Program-made: the position numbers and the translations under genes
In this document: piece after piece, positions 18,568 to 26,266 of the stretch
Layout: each line of letters starts with the position of its first letter
Numbering within the stretch: position 1 is the first letter of the stretch
Assembly (NCBI GenBank): GCA_023418595.1
Contig: JAEZZI010000010.1
Span: 1 to 62,223, forward strand
Direction of reading: 5' to 3'
DNA from: Pseudomonadota bacterium
GTDB taxonomy: Bacteria > Pseudomonadota > Alphaproteobacteria > Sphingomonadales > Sphingomonadaceae
DNA: 62,223 bases
The notes under the pieces: model-generated
What the model was told of the DNA's origin: nothing
Seen by the model: only the letters and a program-made list of their open reading frames with translations
The model's database searches: none

Positions 18568-18913
18568 CTTTGTGCCACCCCTTTGTATCACCAGGCGGCT
18601 GCTAAGTCGATGAAATGCGCCAGAGTGGCGGAAATCCGCGCTTCCAGAGGAAGGCTGGTGACCCCTACGGGAATCGAACCCGTGTTTCAGCCGTGGAACA
18701 ACATTGTCGTTTAGAATCAACGGCCCGTCCCGCTTTTCCTCTTTCGTTCCTGCCGTTGTTTATCAATGGCTTGCGAGGGCGGGGGGACGCTTTTGATCCA
18801 CCGGATGACCTGAAACGAAAAGCGCCCGACACGGCGGCAACCGGGTCGAGCGCAAGCCATTCCATTCGGGCGGATCGGCAGGCGGAGAATACCACTGGCG
18901 GGAGGGCGGCACA
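18568..18913. other. Gap holding attL between two mobile elements
   Basis: No gene is seen. The stretch contains the 40-bp tRNA-Glu-derived repeat at 18656-18695, which separates the mobilizable island on the left from the satellite on the right. A ribosome binding site (GGGAGGGCGG) precedes the primase start at 18914. Confidence 0.6.
18656..18695. repeat. attL: 40-bp copy of the tRNA-Glu 3' half
   Basis: Identical over 40 bp to 29929-29968, starting TGGTGACCCC and ending CAGCCGTG. It covers CCA, acceptor 3' strand, T arm and variable loop up to the anticodon stem. The bases beyond 18695 differ from the functional tRNA, so this copy is not a gene. Confidence 0.93.
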
Positions 18914-20953
18914 ATGACCGACCTTCGCAGAGTGGCGGCGGCTTACGGTGGCGTCGGTTCCGGCAATCAGTGCAACATCCGAACACCGGGGCATTCGGAT
19001 GGCGACTTGGGCACGTCGATTACGCTCAAAGCTGGCGCGCCGGATGGCGTGCTGGTCAAATGCCATAACGGAGATAAAGCCGACGCACTTGCAGTGAAGG
19101 ACATGCTTCGCCGGGACGGCTTTCTGCCGCCTCGCGAGCAGGTGCAGCGCAACCGCGACGTTATGGCGTGGGATTATCACGACGCGGGCGGCACCGTCAT
19201 TTACCGCAAGGTGCGGATGGCGCTCGCCAATGGCGACAAGAGCTATCGCTTCGAACACCCGGACGGACGCGGGGGCTGGGGCAGGGGGCGTGGCGATGCG
19301 CGCCCGGTTCCTTATCGGCTTCCCGATCTGGTCGCGGCGTCGAAAGACGCGCTGATCTACATGGTCGAGGGCGAGAAACAGGCGGACAAGCTGGCAGGCT
19401 GGGGACTGGTCGCGACTTCGAGCAAGGATTGGCGGGGATACGACTTTTCGGGATACGTGAAGGACCGCACGGTCGCGATCCTGCCCGATAATGACGACCA
19501 GGGCGCAAAGATCGCGGCGGATGCGAAAGCGGCTGTCGAGAGGGCTGGCGGCACCGCGTTCCTGGTCGAGCTTCCCGGCCTGCCCCCCAAAGGCGACATC
19601 ATGGACTGGCGCGGCGACTGTGCCGAGCTGGAGCGACTGACCGATGCGGCCATGCGCGGCACGGTCGAGACGTTCCCGCTGGACGATGTTTCCGACTGGA
19701 GCGGGATACACGTTCCGGCACGGCGATGGCTGCTCGATGGCTGGTTGCCGGTCGGGGAGGCTTCGCTGCTGACTGGGGCCGGTGCCGTGGGCAAGTCGCT
19801 TGTGTCGCAACAGCTTGCCGCAACGATCGCGGCGGGCAGCGCCTTTATGGGCGTTGAGGTCGAACAGGCGACGACGATCTATATCACTTGCGAGGACTCG
19901 CGAGAGGAATTGCAGCGCCGACAGGCCGCGATCGGTTCGATGTTGGGTGCCCGTTATCCACGCGGGCAATTCATGGCGGCAAGCTGGAAAGGCGAGCTTG
20001 ATCTAGAGCTGTTCGCTTATGACGAGGAAAGACGGTTGCGCCCGACGCCCCGCTTTCACAAGCTCCGCGACACTGCGCTGCAATCTGGAGCGCGTTTCAT
20101 CGTCCTGGACAACACCTCGCACCTGTTCGGTGGCGATGAGAATACGAAACGCGAGGTCGCTGCCTTCGTCAATCTGCTGAACGGCCTTGCGGCTGAGATC
20201 GACGGCGTAGTGCTATTGCTGGGGCATCCGAACAAGACGGGCTTGAATAAGCCTGGCGAGGGAGATGCGAACCAGTTTGGCGGATCGGTTGCCTGGGAAA
20301 ATCAGGTGCGTTCCCGCTTGCTATTATCGTCGGTCGGAAAGGATGATCCGGACGCCCGCGTGCTGACAAACCCGAAAGCCAACTATGCCGCAAAGGGCGG
20401 CAGCTTGGCGTTCCGGTGGCATCATGGGGCATTCGTTCGCGACGACGATCTACCCGACGACCAGCGTGCGGAGATAGCCGCGAACGTCATGGCGAATGCC
20501 GACAATGCCGCTTTTCTAGCGTGCCTTGCGGAGCGCAACCGCCAACAGCGGCAAGTGAGTGAAAAGCCGACTGCCGCAAACTACGCACCGCGACAGTTCG
20601 AAGGGATGGCCGAATCTAAGGGAATAGGTCGCGATCGGCTCGACCGAGCGATGGACCGCCTGTTCAGGATCGGCGCGATCGAGCGAGGTTTTCTCTACCG
20701 CGACACAACCGAAGGAAAGGACATTCACGGCCTCCGGGCAGTTCCGGAAACCTCTCCGGAAACCTCCCGGAAAGTGCAACCGGAAGGCTCCGGAAACCCG
20801 CAGAAAACGACCGGAAACACACAGTCTATACCTACGGTAATAAATGGCGCGGCCACTGGTGCCGCCGCGCCTTTACCCAAAGATGATCTGTCGCGGGTGG
20901 TCTTCCCCGCGGATGACGTGGGCGACCCGAACACCTGGGGAGGCGACCAGTGA
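18914..20953 (+). CDS. Primase-helicase replication protein of the satellite
   Basis: This bifunctional replication protein has an N-terminal primase-like half and a C-terminal RecA-fold (AAA_25 / RepA-like) helicase. The TOPRIM motif is YMVEGEKQADKL (acidic residues at 152-155), followed by VAILPDNDDQGAKI (192-194). Walker A is LTGAGAVGKSLV (288-295). Walker B is in FIVLDNTSHLFGGDEN, and LLLGHPNKTG follows. The last 100 residues include a winged-helix-like segment (KGIGRDRLDRAMDRLFRIGAI). At 679 residues it is a normal length for phage and satellite replication proteins. It would allow autonomous replication after induction. Confidence 0.88.
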   Translation: MTDLRRVAAAYGGVGSGNQCNIRTPGHSDGDLGTSITLKAGAPDGVLVKCHNGDKADALAVKDMLRRDGFLPPREQVQRNRDVMAWDYHDAGGTVIYRKVRMALANGDKSYRFEHPDGRGGWGRGRGDARPVPYRLPDLVAASKDALIYMVEGEKQADKLAGWGLVATSSKDWRGYDFSGYVKDRTVAILPDNDDQGAKIAADAKAAVERAGGTAFLVELPGLPPKGDIMDWRGDCAELERLTDAAMRGTVETFPLDDVSDWSGIHVPARRWLLDGWLPVGEASLLTGAGAVGKSLVSQQLAATIAAGSAFMGVEVEQATTIYITCEDSREELQRRQAAIGSMLGARYPRGQFMAASWKGELDLELFAYDEERRLRPTPRFHKLRDTALQSGARFIVLDNTSHLFGGDENTKREVAAFVNLLNGLAAEIDGVVLLLGHPNKTGLNKPGEGDANQFGGSVAWENQVRSRLLLSSVGKDDPDARVLTNPKANYAAKGGSLAFRWHHGAFVRDDDLPDDQRAEIAANVMANADNAAFLACLAERNRQQRQVSEKPTAANYAPRQFEGMAESKGIGRDRLDRAMDRLFRIGAIERGFLYRDTTEGKDIHGLRAVPETSPETSRKVQPEGSGNPQKTTGNTQSIPTVINGAATGAAAPLPKDDLSRVVFPADDVGDPNTWGGDQ

Positions 20954-21105
20954 CGGCGCTCGCCTACCGGGTGCGCGAGGCAGCACGGCGTATCGGTCGC
21001 CTGTCCCCCGACTGGGGCAACCCCGAACGCTATTTCGAGAACAGAGACGAAATCGAGCGCGAGCTTCGCAGGCTTGCGCGCGTGATGGAGAACGACCGTG
21101 GCTAA
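20950..21105 (+). CDS. Small 51-aa phage-type protein
   Basis: The GTG start at 20950 overlaps the primase stop (GTGA), and the stop at 21103-21105 overlaps the HNH start. The product reads MTALAYRVREAARRIGRLSP, then DWGNPERYFENRDEIERELR and RLARVMENDRG. Short proteins with a WGNPExYFExRxEIxxELRRLA pattern are common before HNH genes in temperate phages of this class. The overlapping junctions on both sides argue that it is translated. Function unknown. Confidence 0.7.
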   Translation: MTALAYRVREAARRIGRLSPDWGNPERYFENRDEIERELRRLARVMENDRG

Positions 21106-21499
21106 GTGGCCCTATTCGACAGCACAGTGGAAGCGGTTGCGGCGGGTGCACCTGTCCCTGTCCCCCATGTGCGTGCCCTGCCTACAGGTGGGCAGGCTGA
21201 CCCCCGCCAACACCGTGGATCATAACGTCGCTATCAGTGACGGTGGCCCTGCCTTCCCATCGCATGACGAGCTGACCAGCATGTGCGCGCCCTGCCACAG
21301 CGCGAAGACAGCACGCGGGACCGAGGCCGGTGCGGTGCGAACAACGCGCGCTTTGCAACCGAGGAAGGGGTGCGATGCGAACGGCAACCCGATCGACCCC
21401 GCGCATCCGTGGGCAGAAAAATCGCTCAGAGCTGTGCCTTTGGGGACCGACGCCCTCCTTCGCGCTCAATTAGTTTCAAAAGGAAACCGAAATGGGTAA
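21098..21499 (+). CDS. HNH endonuclease
   Basis: This HNH nuclease lies next to the large terminase, where such proteins assist DNA cleavage during head filling in many HK97-type phages and in cf-PICIs. The start is GTG (GTGGCTAAGTGGCC). It begins MAKWPYSTAQWKRLRRVHL. Two Cys pairs frame the nuclease core: SPMCVPCLQ and SMCAPCHSAK. The catalytic DH is in ANTVDHNVAISDGG. The product has 133 residues and overlaps the terminase start by 8 bases. Confidence 0.85.
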   Translation: MAKWPYSTAQWKRLRRVHLSLSPMCVPCLQVGRLTPANTVDHNVAISDGGPAFPSHDELTSMCAPCHSAKTARGTEAGAVRTTRALQPRKGCDANGNPIDPAHPWAEKSLRAVPLGTDALLRAQLVSKGNRNG

Positions 21500-23081
21500 G
21501 CGCGGACCTGGCGCTGGACGCCTGAAAGCTGCTGCCGCTCGCGTGGAGGTGGTCGAGCGTCACCCGTGGGAACACGACGGGATGCCGCCTGCCGAGCGGG
21601 TGCTGGCGTTCCTCCAATCGCTGCCGATCGTGTCGGGCCTGAAAGCGGGCGAGACGCTGGAGCTGCTGGAGTTTCAGGAGCGGTTCGTGCGGGGCGTGTA
21701 TGAACCGGCGACCGATAGCGGCGACCGGCTGGTGCGGTTGGCGGCGCTGTCCGTGGCGCGCGGTAACGGCAAATCGGCGCTGCTGGCGGGCCTGTCGCTC
21801 GCGCACCTGCTGGGGCCGATGCACGAGCCTTACGGGGAGGTCTATGCCGCTGCGCTCGACCGGGAACAGGCGAGCGTCCTTTACCGCATGGTGCGGGCCT
21901 ATGTGGAGGCGACGCCCTGGATCGCAGCACGGGTGAACATCCGCGACTGGCACAAGGAAATCACCGACGAGGAATCGCAAAGCATCTGGCGGGCGCTCAC
22001 GTCGGACGCACGCAAGGCGCATGGCCTGGCACCGTCGTTCTGGATTGCCGACGAGGTGGCGCAATGGCGGTCGCGGGAATTGTGGGACAATCTACGCACC
22101 GGCATGGCTAAGCGGCGTTCGGCGCTGGGGGTGACAATCTCGACCCAAGCGGCGGACGATATGCATTTCTGGTCCGAAATGCTGGACGCGGAACCGTCCC
22201 CGACGACATATACCCAGCTTCACGCCGCACCCGCCGATTGCGCGCTGGACGATCCCGACGCCTGGGCAGCGGCTAATCCGGCGCTGGGGGCGTTCCTGAA
22301 CGAAACCGAGTTTGCCGATGCGGCGGCGATGGCGATGCGCCTGCCGTCGTTCGAACCGGCGTTCCGGCTGCTGAACCTCAATCAGCGGGTGGCGGCGGAA
22401 GGGCGGTTCATCAACCCTGCCGACTGGGACGCCAACGGGGAACCGTTCGATCCGATCGAGCTGGAGGGGCAACGCTGTTACGGCGGGCTGGACCTGTCGA
22501 GCACACGCGACCTTTGCGCCTTGGCGCTGTGGTTTCCCGATTGCGGCAAGCTGTTGGCCTGGCATTTCGTGCCCCGCGACACGATCGCGGAACGGGTCGA
22601 GCGCGACCGGGTGCCCTATGATCGCTGGGCAGCGGATGGCTTGATCGAAACGACGGTCGGGCGGGCAACCGATCGCCTCGCCATCGCTCGCACCCTGGCG
22701 GACATTCGCGGGCGGTATGATGTGGAGGGCATCGCCTTCGATCGCTGGCGGTTCGAAGACCTGGGCAAGCTGCTATCGGACGAAGGAATCGAGCTGCCCC
22801 TGGTCGAGTTCGTGCCTGGGTTCCGCAGCTATGCGGCGGCAGTCGATGCGTTCGAGCGCGCGGTGCTTGAGCGGCGGATGCAGCACAACGGCTCGCCCAT
22901 CCTGCGCTGGCAAGCTGGTAACTGCGTCACTGAAATGGACCCCGCCGGGAACCGCAAACCCGCGAAAAACAAGTCGATCGACCGGATCGACGGCATCGTC
23001 AGCGCGATTATGGCTTGCGGGCTGGCAGCTACCGACGAAGGGCCGAAGGTATATCGGGGGGCTGGGTTAGCTTGGGTTTAG
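21492..23081 (+). CDS. Phage large terminase subunit
   Basis: This is the packaging motor and nuclease. Walker A is in SVARGNGKSALLAG (about 88-100) and Walker B is SFWIADEVAQW (about 182-192). The C-terminal nuclease starts near YGGLDLSSTRDLCALALW, with further acidic residues in VEGIAFDRWRFEDL and KSIDRIDGIVSAIM. The 529-residue length is normal for HK97-type TerL. No small terminase is recognised upstream; the short genes at 23506 and 23768 are candidates by position only. The gene ends a few bases inside a convergent small membrane protein gene. Confidence 0.93.
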   Translation: MGKRGPGAGRLKAAAARVEVVERHPWEHDGMPPAERVLAFLQSLPIVSGLKAGETLELLEFQERFVRGVYEPATDSGDRLVRLAALSVARGNGKSALLAGLSLAHLLGPMHEPYGEVYAAALDREQASVLYRMVRAYVEATPWIAARVNIRDWHKEITDEESQSIWRALTSDARKAHGLAPSFWIADEVAQWRSRELWDNLRTGMAKRRSALGVTISTQAADDMHFWSEMLDAEPSPTTYTQLHAAPADCALDDPDAWAAANPALGAFLNETEFADAAAMAMRLPSFEPAFRLLNLNQRVAAEGRFINPADWDANGEPFDPIELEGQRCYGGLDLSSTRDLCALALWFPDCGKLLAWHFVPRDTIAERVERDRVPYDRWAADGLIETTVGRATDRLAIARTLADIRGRYDVEGIAFDRWRFEDLGKLLSDEGIELPLVEFVPGFRSYAAAVDAFERAVLERRMQHNGSPILRWQAGNCVTEMDPAGNRKPAKNKSIDRIDGIVSAIMACGLAATDEGPKVYRGAGLAWV

Positions 23082-23236
23082 CGGCGCGAGAAAACTAGGC
23101 GCACGAAGAACATCAAAACCTGACCCATGACGTAAAGAAATGCGCCGACACCTGAAAGTCCGATCTTCGCTGCCCGCATCAGCGCGGCGTGCCGGACCGC
23201 TTCGACGCTGACCTCTCCTGCCGCAAATCTAGCCAT
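23078..23236 (-). CDS. Small 52-aa membrane protein, antisense to the packaging genes
   Basis: The minus-strand frame from ATG at 23236 reads MARFAAGEVSVEAVRHAALM, then RAAKIGLSGVGAFLYVMGQV and LMFFVRLVFSRR. The hydrophobic run from GLSGVGAFLY through LMFFVRLVF can span the membrane once. The ATG overlaps the end of the upstream RHH gene by 8 bases, so the two are coupled. The stop lies over the terminase stop. No family is recognised. The layout (repressor-like protein, then tiny membrane protein) fits a toxin-antitoxin or superinfection-exclusion cargo module, which is only inference. Confidence 0.6.
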   Translation of the reverse strand: MARFAAGEVSVEAVRHAALMRAAKIGLSGVGAFLYVMGQVLMFFVRLVFSRR

Positions 23237-23423
23237 TGAGAGACTCCTTCAAAATCATGCGAATGGCTTGAGGGCGGGATAGTTCCGCTGACTGCCTTGC
23301 CCGCCAAGCGTCCAACGCGGCAAGCTGATCCGGCTGGAGGCGGACGCCAACTAGCGTGCCAATCCCCGTGCGCGGGCGACCCATAGACTTTTTGTTATCA
23401 GGCGTTGACGCTGGCATAGACAT
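23229..23423 (-). CDS. Ribbon-helix-helix (CopG-like) DNA-binding protein
   Basis: The 64-residue product has a basic, disordered N terminus (MSMPASTPDNKKSMGRPRTG). It is followed by IGTLVGVRLQPDQLAALDAW, ending RPQAIRMILKESLNG, the beta-strand and two helices of an RHH repressor. It is transcribed against all neighbouring satellite genes and is followed at once by a 52-aa membrane protein. An 8-bp inverted repeat spans its start codon, suggesting autorepression. The ATG at 23417 (second Met) and the Met at 23384 are alternative starts. Confidence 0.75.
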   Translation of the reverse strand: MSMPASTPDNKKSMGRPRTGIGTLVGVRLQPDQLAALDAWRARQSAELSRPQAIRMILKESLNG

Positions 23424-23433
23424 TTTGATAACA
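23393..23433. promoter_or_regulatory. Inverted repeat spanning the RHH start codon
   Basis: TGTTATCA (23393-23400) and TGATAACA (23426-23433) are perfect inverted copies with centres 33 bp apart, about three helical turns. They bracket the RHH start at 23423, a reasonable layout for an autoregulatory RHH operator. Confidence 0.5.
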
Positions 23434-23505
23434 GGATGACGAGCCGAGGGGAAGGTGAGATTTCCCGCCCGGCTCTAACCGCAACCGTTCCTATGGAGAA
23501 CGATC

Positions 23506-23766
23506 ATGGCTACCGAGTCGCCTATCACGGGCGAGCGCATTGACGCACCCAATTTCAAATCATTCGACCTCACCCCGATGGATGACGTTGCCGCCGATCT
23601 AGAGGTGTTGCGCGCCATGATCGACGTGGCGGTGGACGTGTTCGATAGCAGCCCGAAGAACGCGCAATGCTTGTTGTTCGGGGCGCTTAACCAGCTCGAC
23701 CTCGCCAACAGACGCATGGCCGAAACGCACCGGGCGCTTTTCCAGCTCCAGCGACGGGAGGCGTGA
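23506..23766 (+). CDS. Hypothetical satellite protein, 86 aa
   Basis: The product starts MATESPITGERIDAPNFKSF behind a good GGAG site. The rest is helical and amphipathic (DVAADLEVLRAMIDVAVDVF and LNQLDLANRRMAETHRALF). No family is recognised. It lies downstream of the terminase and directly before another small gene (one-base gap). By size and position it could be a packaging accessory or a small terminase, but no DNA-binding motif is visible. Confidence 0.6.
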   Translation: MATESPITGERIDAPNFKSFDLTPMDDVAADLEVLRAMIDVAVDVFDSSPKNAQCLLFGALNQLDLANRRMAETHRALFQLQRREA

Positions 23767-23767
23767 A

Positions 23768-24019
23768 ATGGGCGCGCCATTCCAAATTATGCCGGGGTAT
23801 CGCCGCCGCGCCATCGCTGCCGAGATCGACGCCCACCTTGCCCGCGTGGACGTGCTGGTTGCGCGGCTCGACCTGACGAAAGAACAGCGCGACGAGCATA
23901 TTCGACGCTACGCGGAATTGTTGGAGGCGCGCCGTCCCACACCTAAACCCGGACAAACTGTCCAAGTTTCCGGCGGGCGCGCCAAACTGCGCCGATTGAA
24001 AGCAAAAGAGAGGCAGTAA
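23768..24019 (+). CDS. Hypothetical satellite protein, 83 aa
   Basis: The product is basic and helical, starting MGAPFQIMPGYRRRAIAAEI, with RVDVLVARLDLTKEQRDEHI and a lysine/arginine-rich tail (SGGRAKLRRLKAKERQ). The gene follows the 86-aa gene with a one-base gap and is followed by a hairpin. No family is recognised. The basic tail could bind nucleic acid. Confidence 0.6.
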   Translation: MGAPFQIMPGYRRRAIAAEIDAHLARVDVLVARLDLTKEQRDEHIRRYAELLEARRPTPKPGQTVQVSGGRAKLRRLKAKERQ

Positions 24020-24044
24020 TACCGCAGCAGAATGCGGCAGTATT
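24018..24044 (+). terminator. Possible terminator after the small satellite genes
   Basis: AATACCGCA (24018-24026) faces TGCGG-CA-GTATT (24033-24044), a hairpin with a two-base bulge starting at the stop codon of the 83-aa gene. The T tract is short, so termination is uncertain. Confidence 0.35.
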
Positions 24045-24137
24045 GCCCTCGCGCGGACCCGGCTGCCCGATCGCTGATCCGGGCGGATGCGAGCACGATG
24101 GGCGAGAAACGGAAGACTGGCTCTGACCGGGTTGACG

Positions 24138-24172
24138 CGCTCGCATTAGGTATGCTAACGCGGTCGCATTAA
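24138..24172 (+). promoter_or_regulatory. Direct repeat upstream of the MerR-like regulator
   Basis: CGCTCGCATTAGG (from 24138) and CGGTCGCATTAAG (from 24160) are near-identical direct repeats spaced 22 bp, two helical turns. They frame TATGCT, a possible -10 box, just upstream of AGGAG and the GTG start at 24187. They may be an operator for the downstream regulator. Confidence 0.4.
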
Positions 24173-24186
24173 GTCAGGAGCCTGCC

Positions 24187-24708
24187 GTGTTTGAATACGA
24201 TTACGAGACCCCGCTCTACCCGGTTCGCGAAGCTGCGAACGCGGCAGGCTTCGAGCTAAACACCCTACGTTCGCTGTATCAGCGCGGACATTTCCGCGTG
24301 ATTGGCGGGGAAGAAGCTAAGGCGCGCGGGTTGGGCCGGATGCTCAACCTACGCGACATTATGCACGTCGCCGTTGCTAAGCGGCTCATGGACCTTGGCC
24401 TTCACCCGAAGGACGCATTTGAGGCCGGTATCTATTTCGCGCATACCGGAACGGGCGGCTCGGGCTGGGTCGGAGACGACACAATCGAGCTGACCCGCGA
24501 GCCTGCCGGTGTGTTTGGCAAGGGCTTCACCGTCCTAGTTCATTTTCCGGTGACGGGTTCTACCCGTATCGTTCCGATGAAGGACGGATTGGACTTCTCC
24601 ACCTTGTTCGTTGACCGGTCGGTGGGGAGAGCAAACCCGGTTCTGGTTTTTTTGAACGAGGTTGAGCACTCGGTTTTCACCGCGCTTGGCGTGGTCGCGA
24701 AGCGATGA
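24187..24708 (+). CDS. MerR-like DNA-binding regulator of the satellite
   Basis: The GTG start follows AGGAG. The N-terminal 75 residues look like a MerR-type winged helix: YPVREAANAAGFELNTLRSL, then YQRGHFRVIG and LNLRDIMHVAVAKRLMDLGL. The rest (about 90 residues, including VLVHFPVTGSTRIVPMKDGL) matches no ligand domain I know. The product has 173 residues. Its place between two structural blocks and the direct repeat upstream suggest a late-gene or maintenance regulator. It may control the capsid operon that begins 340 bp downstream. Confidence 0.65.
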   Translation: MFEYDYETPLYPVREAANAAGFELNTLRSLYQRGHFRVIGGEEAKARGLGRMLNLRDIMHVAVAKRLMDLGLHPKDAFEAGIYFAHTGTGGSGWVGDDTIELTREPAGVFGKGFTVLVHFPVTGSTRIVPMKDGLDFSTLFVDRSVGRANPVLVFLNEVEHSVFTALGVVAKR

Positions 24709-25052
24709 TCCAGACCCGCCGTTCGACCCGGCGCGCCGCGATTGGCGAAGGTGGCACGCGGGACGCTGCTGCCAGGTCGGCTTATCCTGCCCCATTCCTT
24801 GCGGCTGACGCGGCGCGGCCAACACAGAAAAGTTCGATGCCGGGGGTAGGTCGGGTTTTGGTTTTCCCGGTCATGGACGGTTCAATCGAGCAACGCCGCA
24901 ACATTCCCCTGTCCTACAGCGAACCAAATCGGTTAGCGATCGGACATGTCGAGTCGCGGGATATGCCCGCAATCCCAGCCATCGTCGCGAGACAGAAGGC
25001 AATCACCGTGCGGGGGCGTCGCGCCCCCGCCAGCATGAAAGACGTAGCATGA
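24705..25052 (+). CDS. Possible 115-aa protein coupled to the capsid gene
   Basis: The frame shares ATGA junctions with both neighbours: the regulator stop upstream and the capsid start downstream. That argues for translation. The product is arginine-rich and of no known family (MIQTRRSTRRAAIGEGGTRD, later VGRVLVFPVMDGSIEQRRN). Against it, the composition looks poorly ordered, and a strong hairpin lies inside its 3' end at 25010-25030. It may be a leader region instead. Confidence 0.4.
   Translation: MIQTRRSTRRAAIGEGGTRDAAARSAYPAPFLAADAARPTQKSSMPGVGRVLVFPVMDGSIEQRRNIPLSYSEPNRLAIGHVESRDMPAIPAIVARQKAITVRGRRAPASMKDVA
25010..25030 (+). promoter_or_regulatory. GC-rich hairpin before the capsid gene
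   Basis: GCGGGGGCG, TCG loop, CGCCCCCGC form a perfect 9-bp stem 18 bases before the capsid ATG at 25049. No T tract follows, so a role in RNA processing or translation control is more likely than termination. Confidence 0.45.
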
Positions 25053-26266
25053 AGAAGATTGATCTGATCGAACAGCGGGCGGCGATCGTCGCTCGCCGCG
25101 ATGACGCCCACAAGCGCGACGACAACGACGCCTTCAATGTGGCTAACGATGAGCTTCGCGCGCTCGATGACAAATTGACCCGCGTGCGGGCAATTGAAGA
25201 CGCCGAGCGTCGCGAACAAGGCACCGTTTTGCGTGGCGATTCTGCACCAGAAATCCGCGAACAGTCGATCGCAGAGACGATCCGTTACGCAATCGGCGCA
25301 CCGTGCGACCGCGCGAAGGTCGAACGCGAGCAGGCGTTCTTGGAAGAGCGGGCAGGGGCGAAGGCGAAAGGCATCTACATCGCGACCGAGCTTTTCGAGA
25401 CGCGCGAGACGCAAACGACCGGGACCAGCGACGCAATCGTGCCTGACAGCTTCCGCCCCGACCTGTTTACGTCGGCGCTGACCAATGCGACGATCATGCA
25501 GGCGATGGGAGCAACCGTCTTGACCGGCCTTTCGGGCAACGTCGTCATTCCACGCGAAACCGGCTCGCCTAACGTGGCATGGGTGAACGAAGACCAGGCG
25601 GTGCCGACCGGCAACGCGTCGTTCGATAGCCTGTCTTTGACGCCCCACCATGTAGGCGCGATCACCGAATTGTCGCGCCAGCTTATCCAGCAATCCAGCC
25701 CTGCCGCCGATGGCATCATCCGCCAAATGCTGTCGCGGAATATCGCCCTCGAAATCGACCGCGCGGCGATCAACGGCAGCGGCACCGGCCCCGAACCGCT
25801 TGGCATCCTGAATGATCCTGACATTGCGGCTGTGCCCTATGGCACGGACCTTTTCACGACGACCGCGCAAATGATCGCGCTGGCGGACGTGGAGAATGTC
25901 GGCGCGTCGCGTAGCTTCCTGGCGACCAACGGCATCAAGACCGATGCGATGCTGCTTCGCGACGAAAACAACCGCGCGATCCCGATGGCAGAGACGTTCC
26001 ACAACGAGCCGGTGCGTTTCAGCAATCAGGTGCCGAACGGCCTGGGCGTGGACGAAGACGAACACGGGCTGATCTATGGCAACTGGGCGGACTTCCTGAT
26101 CGGGGTCTGGTCGCAGCTCGACATTCTGGTCAATCCCTATGCCGAAACCGCCTACAGCAAGGGCAACATCCTGATCCGCGCAATGGCGACGGTGGACTTC
26201 GGCGTTCGCCGCCCCGCGTCGTTCGTGAAGGCGTCGGGCGTCCCCGGCACGGTGGTGACGGTCTAA
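25049..26266 (+). CDS. HK97-family major capsid protein
   Basis: This is the major head protein with its own scaffold. The first 100 residues are a charged coiled coil (the delta domain), starting MKKIDLIEQRAAIVARRDDA. The HK97 fold follows, with VPDSFRPDLFTSALTNATIM, LSGNVVIPRETGSPNVAWVN and ALEIDRAAINGSGTGPEPLG. Further on are ASRSFLATNGIKTDAMLLRD and, near the C terminus, LIYGNWADFLIGVWSQLDIL. The product has 405 residues. The gene order is unusual: the capsid comes before the protease and portal, the reverse of HK97. It overlaps the protease start by 1 base (TAATGG). Confidence 0.94.
   Translation: MKKIDLIEQRAAIVARRDDAHKRDDNDAFNVANDELRALDDKLTRVRAIEDAERREQGTVLRGDSAPEIREQSIAETIRYAIGAPCDRAKVEREQAFLEERAGAKAKGIYIATELFETRETQTTGTSDAIVPDSFRPDLFTSALTNATIMQAMGATVLTGLSGNVVIPRETGSPNVAWVNEDQAVPTGNASFDSLSLTPHHVGAITELSRQLIQQSSPAADGIIRQMLSRNIALEIDRAAINGSGTGPEPLGILNDPDIAAVPYGTDLFTTTAQMIALADVENVGASRSFLATNGIKTDAMLLRDENNRAIPMAETFHNEPVRFSNQVPNGLGVDEDEHGLIYGNWADFLIGVWSQLDILVNPYAETAYSKGNILIRAMATVDFGVRRPASFVKASGVPGTVVTV

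Larger units (their letters stand above)
8616..18695. mobile_element. Decayed integrative mobilizable island at tRNA-Glu
   Basis: This groups the integrase (16648-18567), KfrA-like protein, MOBV-like relaxase, oriT candidate, two exonucleases, methyltransferase remnant and IS elements. The right edge is set by the tRNA-Glu core at 18656-18695. The left edge is uncertain: I found no further copy of the core, and the IS481-type end at 8616 is only the first clearly foreign sequence. No conjugation (type IV secretion) genes are present, so transfer would depend on a helper element. Confidence 0.55.

Noticed and set aside
18656..18720. A tRNA-Glu gene at the left att site
   Set aside because: Only the 3' 40 bases match. 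The anticodon loop and 5' half are replaced, so no cloverleaf can form.
18615..18917. A 100-codon + strand frame across attL
   Set aside because: It translates the tRNA-derived core and the foreign junction, with no ribosome binding site or family match.
23506..24019. Small terminase subunit among the two small satellite genes
   Set aside because: Size and position fit loosely, but no helix-turn-helix or terminase motif is visible and they lie downstream of the large subunit, so they are left as hypothetical.
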